Source of the DNA: Xanthomonas sp. XNM01 | GTDB lineage: Bacteria; Pseudomonadota; Gammaproteobacteria; Xanthomonadales; Xanthomonadaceae | Assembly: GCF_014851915.1 (NCBI RefSeq) | Contig: NZ_JACVAP010000001.1 | Location: 434,001 to 498,000 of the forward strand | Length of the DNA stretch: 64,000 nucleotides | Direction of reading: 5' to 3' | In this document: positions 1 to 9,110 of the stretch, piece after piece | How positions within the stretch are numbered: the stretch's first letter is position 1 | How the letters are laid out: each line of letters starts with the position of its first letter | Notes under the pieces: generated by a model | What the model was told of the DNA's origin: nothing | Database searches by the model: none | The model's input: only the letters and a program-made list of their open reading frames with translations | Position numbers and translations under genes: made by a program

Positions 1-46
1 CGACGACGTGCTGAGGATCAGCGTCGGCTGATGCGGTGATCGCGTG

Positions 47-76
47 CCGGCCGCGCCGGCGTGCGGCGCCGGCCGG
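47..76. terminator. GC-rich hairpin at window edge, possible terminator
   Basis: The two halves of this stretch (CCGGCCGCGCCG and CGGCGCCGGCCGG) are nearly perfect inverted repeats around a short GTG loop. It lies just before the stop codon of the minus-strand hydrolase. There is no T-run on either side, so intrinsic termination is uncertain. A short open frame at 2-31 ending in DDVLRISVG and a stop could be the tail of a plus-strand gene entering from the left, but it is too short to support. Confidence 0.25.
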
Positions 77-78
77 GG

Positions 79-1077
79 TCAGCCGCGCGGCTCGAGCGCC
101 TCCAGCAGGGCCTGATGGAAGCGCGCCGGGTCCTCGACCTGCGGCGAGTGGCCGAGCCCGGCGAACTCCACCAGGCGCGCACCGGGGATCGCCGCCGCGG
201 CGCGCCGACCCAGTGCCGGGTAGTCGCCGAGACGTTTGGCCAGCGCCGGTGGCGCCAGATCCTTGCCGATCGCGGTGCGGTCCTTCTGCCCGATCAGCAG
301 GGTCGTCGGCACCGCCAGCTGCGGGAACTCGTGGACGACCGGCTGGTTGAACACCATGTCCGAGGTCAGCGCCTGGCTCCACGCCACCGCGCGTCCGCCA
401 TCGCCTGCGTACATGCCGGCGAGCATGTCGACCCAGCGCTGGTACTCCGGCTTCCACTGGCCGCCGTAATAGACGTCCAGCTGGTACTTGCGGATCGATT
501 CGGCGGTGGTGGCCTGCTCGCGCGCGAACCACGCATCGACGCTGCGCCACGGCACGCCCTCGGCCTTCCAGTCCTCCAGGCCGATCGGGTTGACCAGCGA
601 CAGGCTGGCGGTGGACTGCGGATACATCAGCGCGTAGCGCGCGGCGAGCATGCCGCCCATCGAGTGGCCGACCACGTGGACCTTGCCGCCATCGATGCCC
701 AGATGCGCGAGCAGGGCATGCGTGTTGGCCGCCAGCTGCCCGAACGAATACTGGTAGCGCTCGGGCTTGCTCGACTTGCAGAAGCCGATCTGGTCGGGTG
801 CGACGACGCGGTAGCCGGCGGCGGTCAGCGCGTGGATCGTCCGCTCCCACGTGGCCGCGCAGAAGTTCTTGCCGTGCAGGAGCACCACGATGCCGGCCAT
901 CGCGGGGCCATCCGGCGGGACGTCCAGATAGGCCATCTCCAGTGGCTGCTGCTGCGATGCGAAGGCGAACGTCCGTACCGGTGCCGGGTAGTCGAAACCT
1001 TCAAGCCGCGGGCCGTAGGCCGGCGCGGCGAGGGCGCCACCGGAGCACAGGGCGAGAACGAGGGGCAACAGGCGCAT
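79..1077 (-). CDS. Exported alpha/beta hydrolase
   Basis: Predicted secreted alpha/beta-hydrolase-fold enzyme of 332 aa. The start at 1077 is chosen because it gives a clean signal peptide (MRLLPLVLALCSGGALAAP); the open frame extends further upstream without signal character. The fold is shown by the oxyanion-hole strand ending VVLLHGKNF (about 65-72), the nucleophile elbow GHSMGG with Ser139, an acid in GQKD at Asp266, and the catalytic His310 in GLGHSPQ. The nucleophile, acid and His order is canonical. The natural substrate cannot be deduced; esterase or C-C hydrolase activity are both possible. It lies downstream of and in the same direction as the large diguanylate cyclase gene, 37 bp away, so it may be cotranscribed with it. 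Confidence 0.85.
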   Translation of the reverse strand: MRLLPLVLALCSGGALAAPAYGPRLEGFDYPAPVRTFAFASQQQPLEMAYLDVPPDGPAMAGIVVLLHGKNFCAATWERTIHALTAAGYRVVAPDQIGFCKSSKPERYQYSFGQLAANTHALLAHLGIDGGKVHVVGHSMGGMLAARYALMYPQSTASLSLVNPIGLEDWKAEGVPWRSVDAWFAREQATTAESIRKYQLDVYYGGQWKPEYQRWVDMLAGMYAGDGGRAVAWSQALTSDMVFNQPVVHEFPQLAVPTTLLIGQKDRTAIGKDLAPPALAKRLGDYPALGRRAAAAIPGARLVEFAGLGHSPQVEDPARFHQALLEALEPRG

Positions 1078-1114
1078 GCGCGCGCTCCTTGCAGGTGCGG
1101 GGGAGCGCTGGATC

Positions 1115-4100
1115 CTAGCCGATCGGCCGTGAGTCGATGGTCGGGCCCTCGAGCAGCAGCAGTCCTTCGTCGATGATCCAGCACGGATCGCCGTCGCGGT
1201 GCAGCAGTTCCGCAGGCGCGACGGCGCCGGGGCGGGGCCGGTAGGCGGCCCAGCTGTTGCGACCGGCCGCCTTGACCGCATACAGCGCGCGGTCGGCCAG
1301 GGTCACCATCTGTTCCCAGCCCAGCAGGTCGGGCGAGTCGGCGAACAGCGGATGCTCGACCAGTCCGATCGAGACGGTGAGCCGATGCGCCTGCGCGGCG
1401 CCCAGGTCGAAGCGGTGGCTGCGCACGCGCTCGCAGATCCGTTCCCCAAGCAGGGGCAACTGCCCGCGTGGCTGCGGGCGGAACACCAGCAGGAACTCCT
1501 CGCCGCCCCAGCGGCAGACGTAGTCGCCGCCGCGGACCATCTCCGACAGCACCTGCGCCAGCTGCTCCAGCACGCGGTCGCCGGCGGCATGGCCGTGGAC
1601 ATCGTTGATCTGCTTGAAGTGGTCGACGTCGAGCAGCGCGAACACGGCGGCTTCCTCGCCACGGACGAAGCCGGGCTCGCGCTCGTAGAACGCCAGGTCC
1701 GAGGGAATCTGCCGGGCCAGATAGCGCCGGTTGCGCAGGCCGGTGAGCGGATCGGTGAAGCTGATCGCCTCCAGCCGGGCGTTGGCCGCCTGCAGGTCGC
1801 GGGTGCGCTCCTGCACCAGGTGCTCCAGGGCCGCGCGCTGGCGTGCATAGCGTCCGCGCAGCCAGCGGTAGCCCAGATACGGCAGGCCGGCCAGCAGCAG
1901 GCACAGGGAGATCCGGAACAGCAGGGTTTCGTGCAGGCGCGGCGCGATCCGCACGCCGAGCTGGGCGATGCCGCCCCCCGAATGCTGCCGGCGCAGGTCG
2001 GCCACCTCGAAGAGGTACTGACCCGGCGGCAGGTTGGTGTAGGTCGCCGTGCGCGCGCCCTGGTCGTCCGGCTCGCGCCAGTGCGCGTCGTAGCCGCGCA
2101 GGCGGTAGCGCAGCAGCGGCGGGCGCATCGGCTGGAAGGTCGGCGTGGTGAACTCGAACTTCAGGTCGCGCTCGTCGGCGCCGAGCGCCACGCTGCCATC
2201 CTGCGGGATCCGCCACTGGCCCTGGACCTGCAGTCGCTCGACCAGCACGTCGGCCGGTTCGCGCGCGAACGGCGCCGCGCCGGTGTCGACCACCAGCGCG
2301 CCGTCGCGCGAGGGCAGCCACAGCATGCGGCCGAGCAGCAGGCCGCGGCTGCTGCCGGCGCCATTGCAGCACTTGCCGCGCTGGCCGCCGGGGCGGTCCA
2401 TGCCGGAGTTGATCACCGCTTCGGCATCGATCCGGTGGTTGGGATCGGCGGCTGCGCGCAGCAGGTCCGGCATCGGGATGCGGTACACGCCGCGCATGCC
2501 CGCCACCCACAGGTGGCCGGCGCTTTCGCCGATGAAGAACGGCTGGTTGGCCGGCACGCCGCGTTCGATCCCCAGTCGCGTCCAGGTCCGGCCGTCGTAC
2601 AGGCGCAGTTCCTCGCCGACCGCGGCACCGATCAGCCAGCGGCCGTCGGGCAGTTCGTGGATCGCGCCGATCATCGCGCTCTCGCCCAGGCCGGTCAGCG
2701 CGCCGGTCGCGAGGATGCGCCCATCGCGCCACTCGTACAGCCCGTTCTGTGTGCCGAGCAGGATCCTGCCATCGCGCAGCTCATGCACGATGCGCACGCG
2801 CGGATCGCCCAGTCCCTCGGCCTCGCCGTAGTGCCGCAGCGCCTCGCCATCCTGCAGGAACAGGCCCTGCGAGGTGCCGAACCAGAGCCGCCCGGCACGG
2901 TCGCGCACGATGCTGTTCACCTGCGCGCCGTGCATCGACGCCAGCAGCGGCGGCGTCTGCAGGCGGCCCTCCTGGTACAGCGCCGCGCCGTTGCGGGTGC
3001 CGATCCACAGCCGCCCGGCCTCGGCCAGCAGCGAGTAGGCCTCCGGGTGCGGCAGCAGCGCACCGTCGATGCGCCTGCGGTACTGGCCGCTGGCCGGATC
3101 GACGCTGCCCACGCCGTCGCCGCCGCCCAGCCACAGCTGCCCGTCGGGCGCCTGCGCGACCGACCACAGCAGCAGGTTCTCCAGGCCTTCGCGCTCGCCG
3201 ATCCGGCGGGTCCAGCCGCTCCAGACGCGGGTCACGCCCTGGACCATGCTGCCGATCCACAGGCTGCCGTCGCGGTCTTCGTGCAGGGCGCGCGGCGCGA
3301 TCCCGCCCGGGGTGCCCTCGATCCGCTCGCGCGGCTGGCCGTCGGCGATGCGGTGCAGCGCATGCGGCGTGGCCACCCAGAGATTGCCGGCGCGATCGGC
3401 GTGCAGGGCCTCGACCGGCGTGCCGCCCAGACCATCGTCGCCGGCATCGCGCACCCAGCGCCCGCCTTCGAGCCGGAGCAGGCCCAGCGAGGTCCCGGCC
3501 CACAGCTGGCCGTGGGCATGGGCGAGCGCGACCACGCGCGCGTCGTGCGCGTCGTCGGGCAGCGCCAGGGGCTGCGTGCCGCCGCTTCCGATCCGGAACA
3601 CCTGGCCCTGGCTGCCCACCCACAGCCCGTCGTCCCGCTGCAGCAGGCTCAGCGCCGGGCCGGTCAGCGGGTGGCGCAGGGTCAGTCGCCCGTCGGTGGC
3701 GGCATAGACGCCTTCCGGCGTGCCGACCAGCATCCCGTCGGTGGTCGCGGCGAATGCCCAGACCGAGGATGGCAAGGCGGCACCACCGGCCGTGTCGAAC
3801 GTGCGCAGGCGGCCATTGGCGTGCACCGCCAGCCCTTGACTGGTGCCGATCCAGGTCCTGCCTGCGGCATCGGCCTGCAGCGCCTGCACCGGCCCTGCCA
3901 GGACCGCGGCGTCGCGCTGCGAGTAGCGGATGAAGCGCACGCCGTCGAAGCGGGCCAGGCCGCCCTGCGTGCCGAACCACAGGTAGCCGCGGCTGTCCTG
4001 GGTGATGGCCAGCACGCTGGTCTGCGGCAGGCCGTCGTTCATGTCCCAGCTGTCGCTGACGTAATCGCGGAAGGGCTTGCCGGGGTCCAGCGCCCACGCC

Positions 4101-4195
4101 TGCGGAAGCCCGACGCACAGCATCAGCCCGGCCAGCAGCCCGTGGACGGGCAGGCGCAGCCAGGCGACGAGGCGGCGACAAGACGTGCCGCGCAT
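1115..4195 (-). CDS. Propeller/Y_Y_Y-domain diguanylate cyclase (GGDEF)
   Basis: This 1026 aa membrane receptor probably makes cyclic di-GMP in response to a periplasmic ligand. An N-terminal signal or anchor segment (about 10-36) is followed by about 600 residues of two-component-regulator propeller repeats (recurrent W.GT..GL.R/L blades), a Y_Y_Y domain (YRLRGYDAHW...FTYTNLPPG-like), one membrane helix (LLFRISLCLLLAGLPYLGYRW), a short coiled linker (LEHLVQERTRDLQAANARLE) and a GGDEF domain. The active site is GGEEF at 897-901, preceded by RGGD in the position of the inhibitory I-site, so both catalysis and product inhibition look intact. The start at 4195 is preferred over 4258 because it sits closer to the hydrophobic segment. 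The architecture matches the sensor half of the hybrid kinase at 9111, so the two may sense related signals. Confidence 0.88.
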   Translation of the reverse strand: MRGTSCRRLVAWLRLPVHGLLAGLMLCVGLPQAWALDPGKPFRDYVSDSWDMNDGLPQTSVLAITQDSRGYLWFGTQGGLARFDGVRFIRYSQRDAAVLAGPVQALQADAAGRTWIGTSQGLAVHANGRLRTFDTAGGAALPSSVWAFAATTDGMLVGTPEGVYAATDGRLTLRHPLTGPALSLLQRDDGLWVGSQGQVFRIGSGGTQPLALPDDAHDARVVALAHAHGQLWAGTSLGLLRLEGGRWVRDAGDDGLGGTPVEALHADRAGNLWVATPHALHRIADGQPRERIEGTPGGIAPRALHEDRDGSLWIGSMVQGVTRVWSGWTRRIGEREGLENLLLWSVAQAPDGQLWLGGGDGVGSVDPASGQYRRRIDGALLPHPEAYSLLAEAGRLWIGTRNGAALYQEGRLQTPPLLASMHGAQVNSIVRDRAGRLWFGTSQGLFLQDGEALRHYGEAEGLGDPRVRIVHELRDGRILLGTQNGLYEWRDGRILATGALTGLGESAMIGAIHELPDGRWLIGAAVGEELRLYDGRTWTRLGIERGVPANQPFFIGESAGHLWVAGMRGVYRIPMPDLLRAAADPNHRIDAEAVINSGMDRPGGQRGKCCNGAGSSRGLLLGRMLWLPSRDGALVVDTGAAPFAREPADVLVERLQVQGQWRIPQDGSVALGADERDLKFEFTTPTFQPMRPPLLRYRLRGYDAHWREPDDQGARTATYTNLPPGQYLFEVADLRRQHSGGGIAQLGVRIAPRLHETLLFRISLCLLLAGLPYLGYRWLRGRYARQRAALEHLVQERTRDLQAANARLEAISFTDPLTGLRNRRYLARQIPSDLAFYEREPGFVRGEEAAVFALLDVDHFKQINDVHGHAAGDRVLEQLAQVLSEMVRGGDYVCRWGGEEFLLVFRPQPRGQLPLLGERICERVRSHRFDLGAAQAHRLTVSIGLVEHPLFADSPDLLGWEQMVTLADRALYAVKAAGRNSWAAYRPRPGAVAPAELLHRDGDPCWIIDEGLLLLEGPTIDSRPIG

Positions 4196-4438
4196 GACGG
4201 TGCGATGGTCGATCGGGTCCCCCTTCCGGCGCTGGTACGCCGGAACTCCCTGTCCCATGGCCCTAGCGGCACGGGTGCGGCCCTACTTTAAGGGGGCGCT
4301 TCCAGCGGAGAAGTAGGGAATCTCCCGACATGACGGCCGCTGTCGTGGCGGTGACGGGGCGGTGTCGTGTCGGCTGCCGCGCGGCAGGCCAGACTGGCGA
4401 CCGGCAACGCCGCCTGCGGACCGGAGACGGATGTGACG

Positions 4439-4821
4439 ATGCACGTCGATGGCGCTGCACTGCGCACGCTGCGTGAACGCCGCGGCTGGTCGCAGCAGCA
4501 GCGGTCCGAGGTCGCTGGTGTCAGTGTGCGGACGGTGCGGCGCCTGGAGAGCGGGGGGGGGGGGGCGGCCGGCGAAATCAGGATGGGGCTTGCCGCCGCG
4601 CTCGACATCCGACCGGAGGCGCTGGCGGCCGTTGCGACGGCCGCGGTGGTACCGGCACCGGCAACACGCGCGGGGCGCATGGATCCCGATCGCGCCTTGA
4701 AGCTGATCTGGACCGTGCTTGCCGTGATCGGCTTCCTGCTGGTGGCCGGCTGTCAGGTGGGAAGGACGCGGCCATCCGCGACGACCGCATCAGCGCGCGC
4801 GGGCCCGCGGCAGCGGAGTGA
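4439..4821 (+). CDS. Small XRE-type HTH membrane protein, apparent one-base frameshift
   Basis: The first 60 residues from the ATG at 4439 form an XRE/HTH_3 domain (LRTLRERRGWSQQQ, then VSVRTVRRLESG, then LAAALDIRPEAL), followed by one transmembrane helix (LKLIWTVLAVIGFLLVAGC). A run of 13 G at 4553-4565 lies inside the coding sequence and is read as four glycines in frame. After the helix the literal frame reads into the antisense of sdaA as far as 5335. If one G is added to the GGG at 4759-4761, the frame instead continues as GKDAAIRDDRISARGPAAAE and stops at 4821, before the sdaA stop. I therefore give the repaired boundaries. The literal sequence contains either a sequencing deletion or a true frameshift. 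The DNA target is unknown. Confidence 0.6.
4553..4565 (+). repeat. G13 homopolymer inside the HTH gene
   Basis: Thirteen consecutive G residues lie within the coding part of the HTH gene, between recognition helix and the last HTH helices. The 13 G length keeps the two halves of the HTH domain in the same frame. A change of one base would terminate the protein early; one alternative frame stops at 4700. Such tracts are prone to slippage in replication and to sequencing error. Confidence 0.9.
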
Positions 4822-4866
4822 GTCAGGGGACGCGCGGCGGCACCCATCCGGCCGGCCGCGCAGGTC

Positions 4867-6249
<1,383 letters not shown>

Positions 6250-6291
6250 GGGCTGGGACTGCGTGCGGGGCGGCGGCTGCGGCAATCGCGC

Positions 6292-6297
6292 ATTGTA
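6292..6297 (-). promoter_or_regulatory. Candidate -10 box for sdaA
   Basis: TACAAT on the minus strand, 42 nt upstream of the sdaA start codon. No good -35 hexamer is visible at 16-18 nt, which is common in this GC-rich window. The call rests on the -10 match alone. Confidence 0.35.
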
Positions 6298-6375
6298 TTG
6301 GTTGCCGCAGAAACCGGCATGACGCGCTGCCGCGCATCGGCTACCGTACGGCGTCCCGACCGCCGTGAACCGCCG

Positions 6376-6603
6376 ATGCCGTCCCTCGTCCTCTACCAGC
6401 GCGACGACTGCCACCTGTGCGACCAGGCGCTGGAGGTGCTGGCCGCGGCGCGTGTGCCCGAGTTCGACAGCGTGTTCATCGACGAGGACCCGGCACTGGA
6501 AGCCGCCTACGGGATCCGCGTGCCGGTGCTGCGCGATGCCGGTGACGGGCGCGAACTGGACTGGCCGTTCGAGGTCGACGGCGTCCGCGCCTGGCTGCGA
6601 TGA
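6376..6603 (+). CDS. Glutaredoxin-like CxxC protein
   Basis: Small cytoplasmic thioredoxin-fold protein of 75 aa. It begins with a beta strand and redox motif ([12 protein letters not shown], CxxC at about 12-15), followed by helix, a [20 protein letters not shown] segment containing the cis-Pro motif (VPVL) usual in glutaredoxins, and a short C-terminal helix. This matches the short glutaredoxin family proteins (DUF836 type) rather than glutathione-dependent GrxC. The start at 6376 is the only ATG that gives the complete first strand. The stop overlaps the start of the next gene by 4 nt (ATGA), so the two are probably translationally coupled. Confidence 0.8.
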   Translation: MPSLVLYQRDDCHLCDQALEVLAAARVPEFDSVFIDEDPALEAAYGIRVPVLRDAGDGRELDWPFEVDGVRAWLR

Positions 6604-7034
6604 ACGTGTTGCTGGCGCCGCTGCTGGGGCTGGGCATGCTGGTGGGTGGCGGCACCGATGGCGCCCGCGGCGATGCCGATCTGGCCAAGGGCCGGCAGCA
6701 GACCGACGCCTGGACCGGCCTCACTGTCGGTGAGGTCCTGGCCGAGGATCAGGTGCAGCGCGTGATCCTGCTCAAGGCCGTGACCAGTGCCATGGCCGGA
6801 CTGGACCTGGCCAACCTGCGTCGCCTGCTGCGCGAGGCCGCACCGCTGCGGTTCACCGCTGGCGAGCCGGGCTGGCCGTGGCGCAGCCCGGATCGTGACG
6901 CGACCTGGGAGGCGGTGCTGATCGCCCACGATGGCCGTGTGTTCGCCTTGGTCGTCGACGGCGACCGGGCCTGCCTGCGCGACCAGGACGGGCGCGCGGG
7001 ATGCTTCCCGCGTCCGCCACGGCTGCCGGACTGA
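6600..7034 (+). CDS. Hypothetical exported protein coupled to glutaredoxin-like gene
   Basis: A 144 aa protein of unknown function. The first 17 residues ([17 protein letters not shown]) are hydrophobic and could be a signal peptide, though without a basic N region. The rest is soluble, has two cysteines near the C terminus ([13 protein letters not shown]), and no motif I recognise. Its ATG overlaps the stop of the glutaredoxin-like gene (ATGA), and the pairing with a CxxC protein hints at a redox or protein-quality role, but that is inference only. Confidence 0.6.
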   Translation: MNVLLAPLLGLGMLVGGGTDGARGDADLAKGRQQTDAWTGLTVGEVLAEDQVQRVILLKAVTSAMAGLDLANLRRLLREAAPLRFTAGEPGWPWRSPDRDATWEAVLIAHDGRVFALVVDGDRACLRDQDGRAGCFPRPPRLPD

Positions 7035-7164
7035 GGCGCGGCCGCCTGGCCGGGCAACGGGTCGAACGGCTGCCGCGCGCGCCCGGACTGCCTGCGACCC
7101 GTCCGGGCATCCCTGCGCCGCCGCCATGCGCCGGCTGGCGGCATGGCGGACCGGGAAGCGACGC

Positions 7165-7731
7165 TCAGCCGGCCGGCTTCAGCAGCACGCGGGTGCTGAT
7201 GTTCACCTCGTTGGGGATGGTCTTGGTGTCCGCCCAGTCGCCGCCGCCGACGCCGAAGTCCAGCCGCTTGACCACCGCCTTGCCGGCCAGCACCGGCTGC
7301 GCGCCGGGCGTCCAGGTGAAGGTCAGCGTGACCGGCTTGCTGACCCCGCGCAGTTCCAGCGTGCCATCGGCGGCGTACTCGCCGTTGCCCAGGTCGCGGA
7401 AACCGCTCGCGGTGTAGCGCGCGGTGGCGAAGCGTCCGACGTCGAAGAAATCGGCGGTCTTCAGGGTCGAGTCGCGGTCGTTGTTGCCGGTCACCGCGCC
7501 TGCCAGTGGGATGCTGACATCGAGCTTGCCGGCCGCGGGGTTGGATGGATCGAAGCTGACCTTGCTGTCGAAGCCCGGGAAGCGGCCGGTGAACAGCTCG
7601 CCGTCGTAGCGGGTGGCGAAGGCCAGCGCCGAGCCGGACGCCTGCACGTAGTCGGCGGCCGAAGCCAGCGGGGCGGCCAGCAGCGCGACCAGCGAGGCGG
7701 CGACGGCGGCGGGGGAGGCGAACCTGGACAT
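7165..7731 (-). CDS. YceI family periplasmic protein
   Basis: A 188 aa exported lipocalin-like protein of the YceI family, which bind polyisoprenoids or amphiphilic molecules such as quinones in the periplasm. The signal peptide (SLVALLAAPLASAAD) ends near residue 27. The mature part begins YVQASGSALAFATRYDGELFTGRF and shows the family's repeated amphipathic strands, including the conserved TLELRGVSKPVTL and the FGVGGGDWAD segment before the last strand. It is the third gene of a minus-strand run: YceI, cytochrome b561, YceI. Only 5 nt separate it from the b561 gene. Confidence 0.9.
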   Translation of the reverse strand: MSRFASPAAVAASLVALLAAPLASAADYVQASGSALAFATRYDGELFTGRFPGFDSKVSFDPSNPAAGKLDVSIPLAGAVTGNNDRDSTLKTADFFDVGRFATARYTASGFRDLGNGEYAADGTLELRGVSKPVTLTFTWTPGAQPVLAGKAVVKRLDFGVGGGDWADTKTIPNEVNISTRVLLKPAG

Positions 7732-7736
7732 GGGGA

Positions 7737-8312
7737 TCACGTTTCCTTGGAAGAGGCGGCCAGCCAGCCGCGGGGGAGCATGCGCGCGAGCGTGGCGTCG
7801 CGCTGGAAGAAGTGGTGGTAGAGCGCAGCGCCCGCATGGGCCAGTACGACCGCGACCAGCAGCCAGAACAGCCATTCGTGCGCCCCGCGCGAGACCTGCG
7901 CCAGCGCCTCGTCCGGTGCGGCCAGCTTGGGCACCTCGGCCAGGCCGAACCAGCGGAACGGGCGCAGCCCGCTGGTCGAGTCGTACAGCCAGCCCGACAG
8001 CGGCATCGCCAGGATCAGCAGGTAGATCAGGCCGTGGGTGAGCGAGGCCACGCGCGCCTGCCAGGTCGGCGTGCCCGGTACCGGCGCCGGCGCGCCGGCG
8101 TACAGGCGCCAGCCGATCCGGACCAGCACCAGCGCCAGCACGGTCAGCCCGACCGACTTGTGCATCGTGTACACCCAGAAGTACTTCGGCGTGCGCGGCA
8201 GCTCGCCCATCACCAGGCCGACCACGCCCAGCGACAGGATCAGCAGCGCGATCAGCCAGTGCAGCAGCTGGCTGACGCCGCCCCAGCGGTCGGCGGTGTT
8301 CTTCAGGGTCAT
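7737..8312 (-). CDS. Cytochrome b561 family membrane protein
   Basis: A 191 aa inner-membrane diheme b-type cytochrome of the bacterial b561 (CybB) family, which moves electrons between quinol and a periplasmic or cytoplasmic partner such as superoxide. Four membrane helices are visible. Candidate heme ligands are the histidines in QLLHWLIALL, YTMHKSVGL, ASLTHGLIYLL and VLAHAGAALYHHFF. The start at 8312 ([12 protein letters not shown]) is chosen because its ATG overlaps the stop of the upstream YceI gene by 4 nt. Sitting between two YceI genes is a recurrent context in proteobacteria and suggests quinone or isoprenoid redox work. Confidence 0.92.
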   Translation of the reverse strand: MTLKNTADRWGGVSQLLHWLIALLILSLGVVGLVMGELPRTPKYFWVYTMHKSVGLTVLALVLVRIGWRLYAGAPAPVPGTPTWQARVASLTHGLIYLLILAMPLSGWLYDSTSGLRPFRWFGLAEVPKLAAPDEALAQVSRGAHEWLFWLLVAVVLAHAGAALYHHFFQRDATLARMLPRGWLAASSKET

Positions 8313-9013
8313 GGCGTGTGCTCCGGCACTGGCTGCGGTGGATCGGGAAGGGCGGGGCACGGCGTCGTGGCATCGGGCGGTGCATCGTCGCCCGCGTCGA
8401 TGGCATCGCCGCTGCGGCGGACGGCTTCGGCCTCGATCCTCAGCTGCACGGTGTCGCCGATCATCGACGGCCAGGCATCGATGCCGAACGCGCTGCGGCT
8501 CAGCTCAGCGGTAGCCGAGAAACCGACCGTGCGCCGGAACGGCGGCAGCGGATGACGTTTGACGGCGTTGAGCCGGACCTGCAGGGCGACGTCGCGGGTC
8601 ACGCCGCGCAGGCTCAGCCGGCCATGCACGGTGGCGTTGTGCGCATCCACCGGCTCGATCCGGGTGGAGACGAAGTGCGCCTGCGGATGCTGTTCGGCAT
8701 CGAGCAGGTTGCGCGCCAGGGTGGCCCGGTTCCATTTCTCGTCGCCCAGATCCAGCCGCTGCAGCGGCACGCGCACGTCCAGCCGCGCGCTGGACCAGTC
8801 GTCCGGATCGAATTCCAGCACACCTTCGCTGCCGGATACCGCGCCGAGCGCCTGCGAGAAGCCGGCATGCTCGACCGCGAACACCACCCGGGTGTGGACC
8901 GGGTCGAGTTCGTAGCGCGCCGGTGCGGCGGAGGCCGCCGTGGCCGCGAGCGCCAGCACCATGGCCGGCACCAGTCTGTATTGAAGGTATCGCCACGGTG
9001 TCTGGGGTGTCAT
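8309..9013 (-). CDS. YceI family periplasmic protein (first gene of cluster)
   Basis: A 234 aa YceI-family protein with a signal peptide ([18 protein letters not shown]) and a lipocalin-like body beginning [25 protein letters not shown], the usual first strands of the family. [16 protein letters not shown] and [18 protein letters not shown] are the later conserved strands. The C terminus has a proline-rich tail of about 30 residues absent from its partner at 7165. It leads the minus-strand trio and overlaps the b561 gene by 4 nt. The start codon is 7 nt downstream of a TAGAAT box, so its mRNA may be leaderless. Confidence 0.9.
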   Translation of the reverse strand: MTPQTPWRYLQYRLVPAMVLALAATAASAAPARYELDPVHTRVVFAVEHAGFSQALGAVSGSEGVLEFDPDDWSSARLDVRVPLQRLDLGDEKWNRATLARNLLDAEQHPQAHFVSTRIEPVDAHNATVHGRLSLRGVTRDVALQVRLNAVKRHPLPPFRRTVGFSATAELSRSAFGIDAWPSMIGDTVQLRIEAEAVRRSGDAIDAGDDAPPDATTPCPALPDPPQPVPEHTP

Positions 9014-9020
9014 GGGCGGC

Positions 9021-9026
9021 ATTCTA
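9021..9026 (-). promoter_or_regulatory. Candidate -10 box 7 nt before the YceI start (leaderless)
   Basis: TAGAAT on the minus strand, separated from the ATG at 9013 by 7 nt. A start of transcription 6-8 nt after the box would coincide with the ATG. No Shine-Dalgarno sequence fits in this space. Confidence 0.45.
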
Positions 9027-9110
9027 GGCACAGCCGCAGGCATCGACGCGGCTTGCGCCTGCAACGAACCGTTGCGACGATTCAGCCTGGGGCGATTCAG
9101 GACGGAACCG

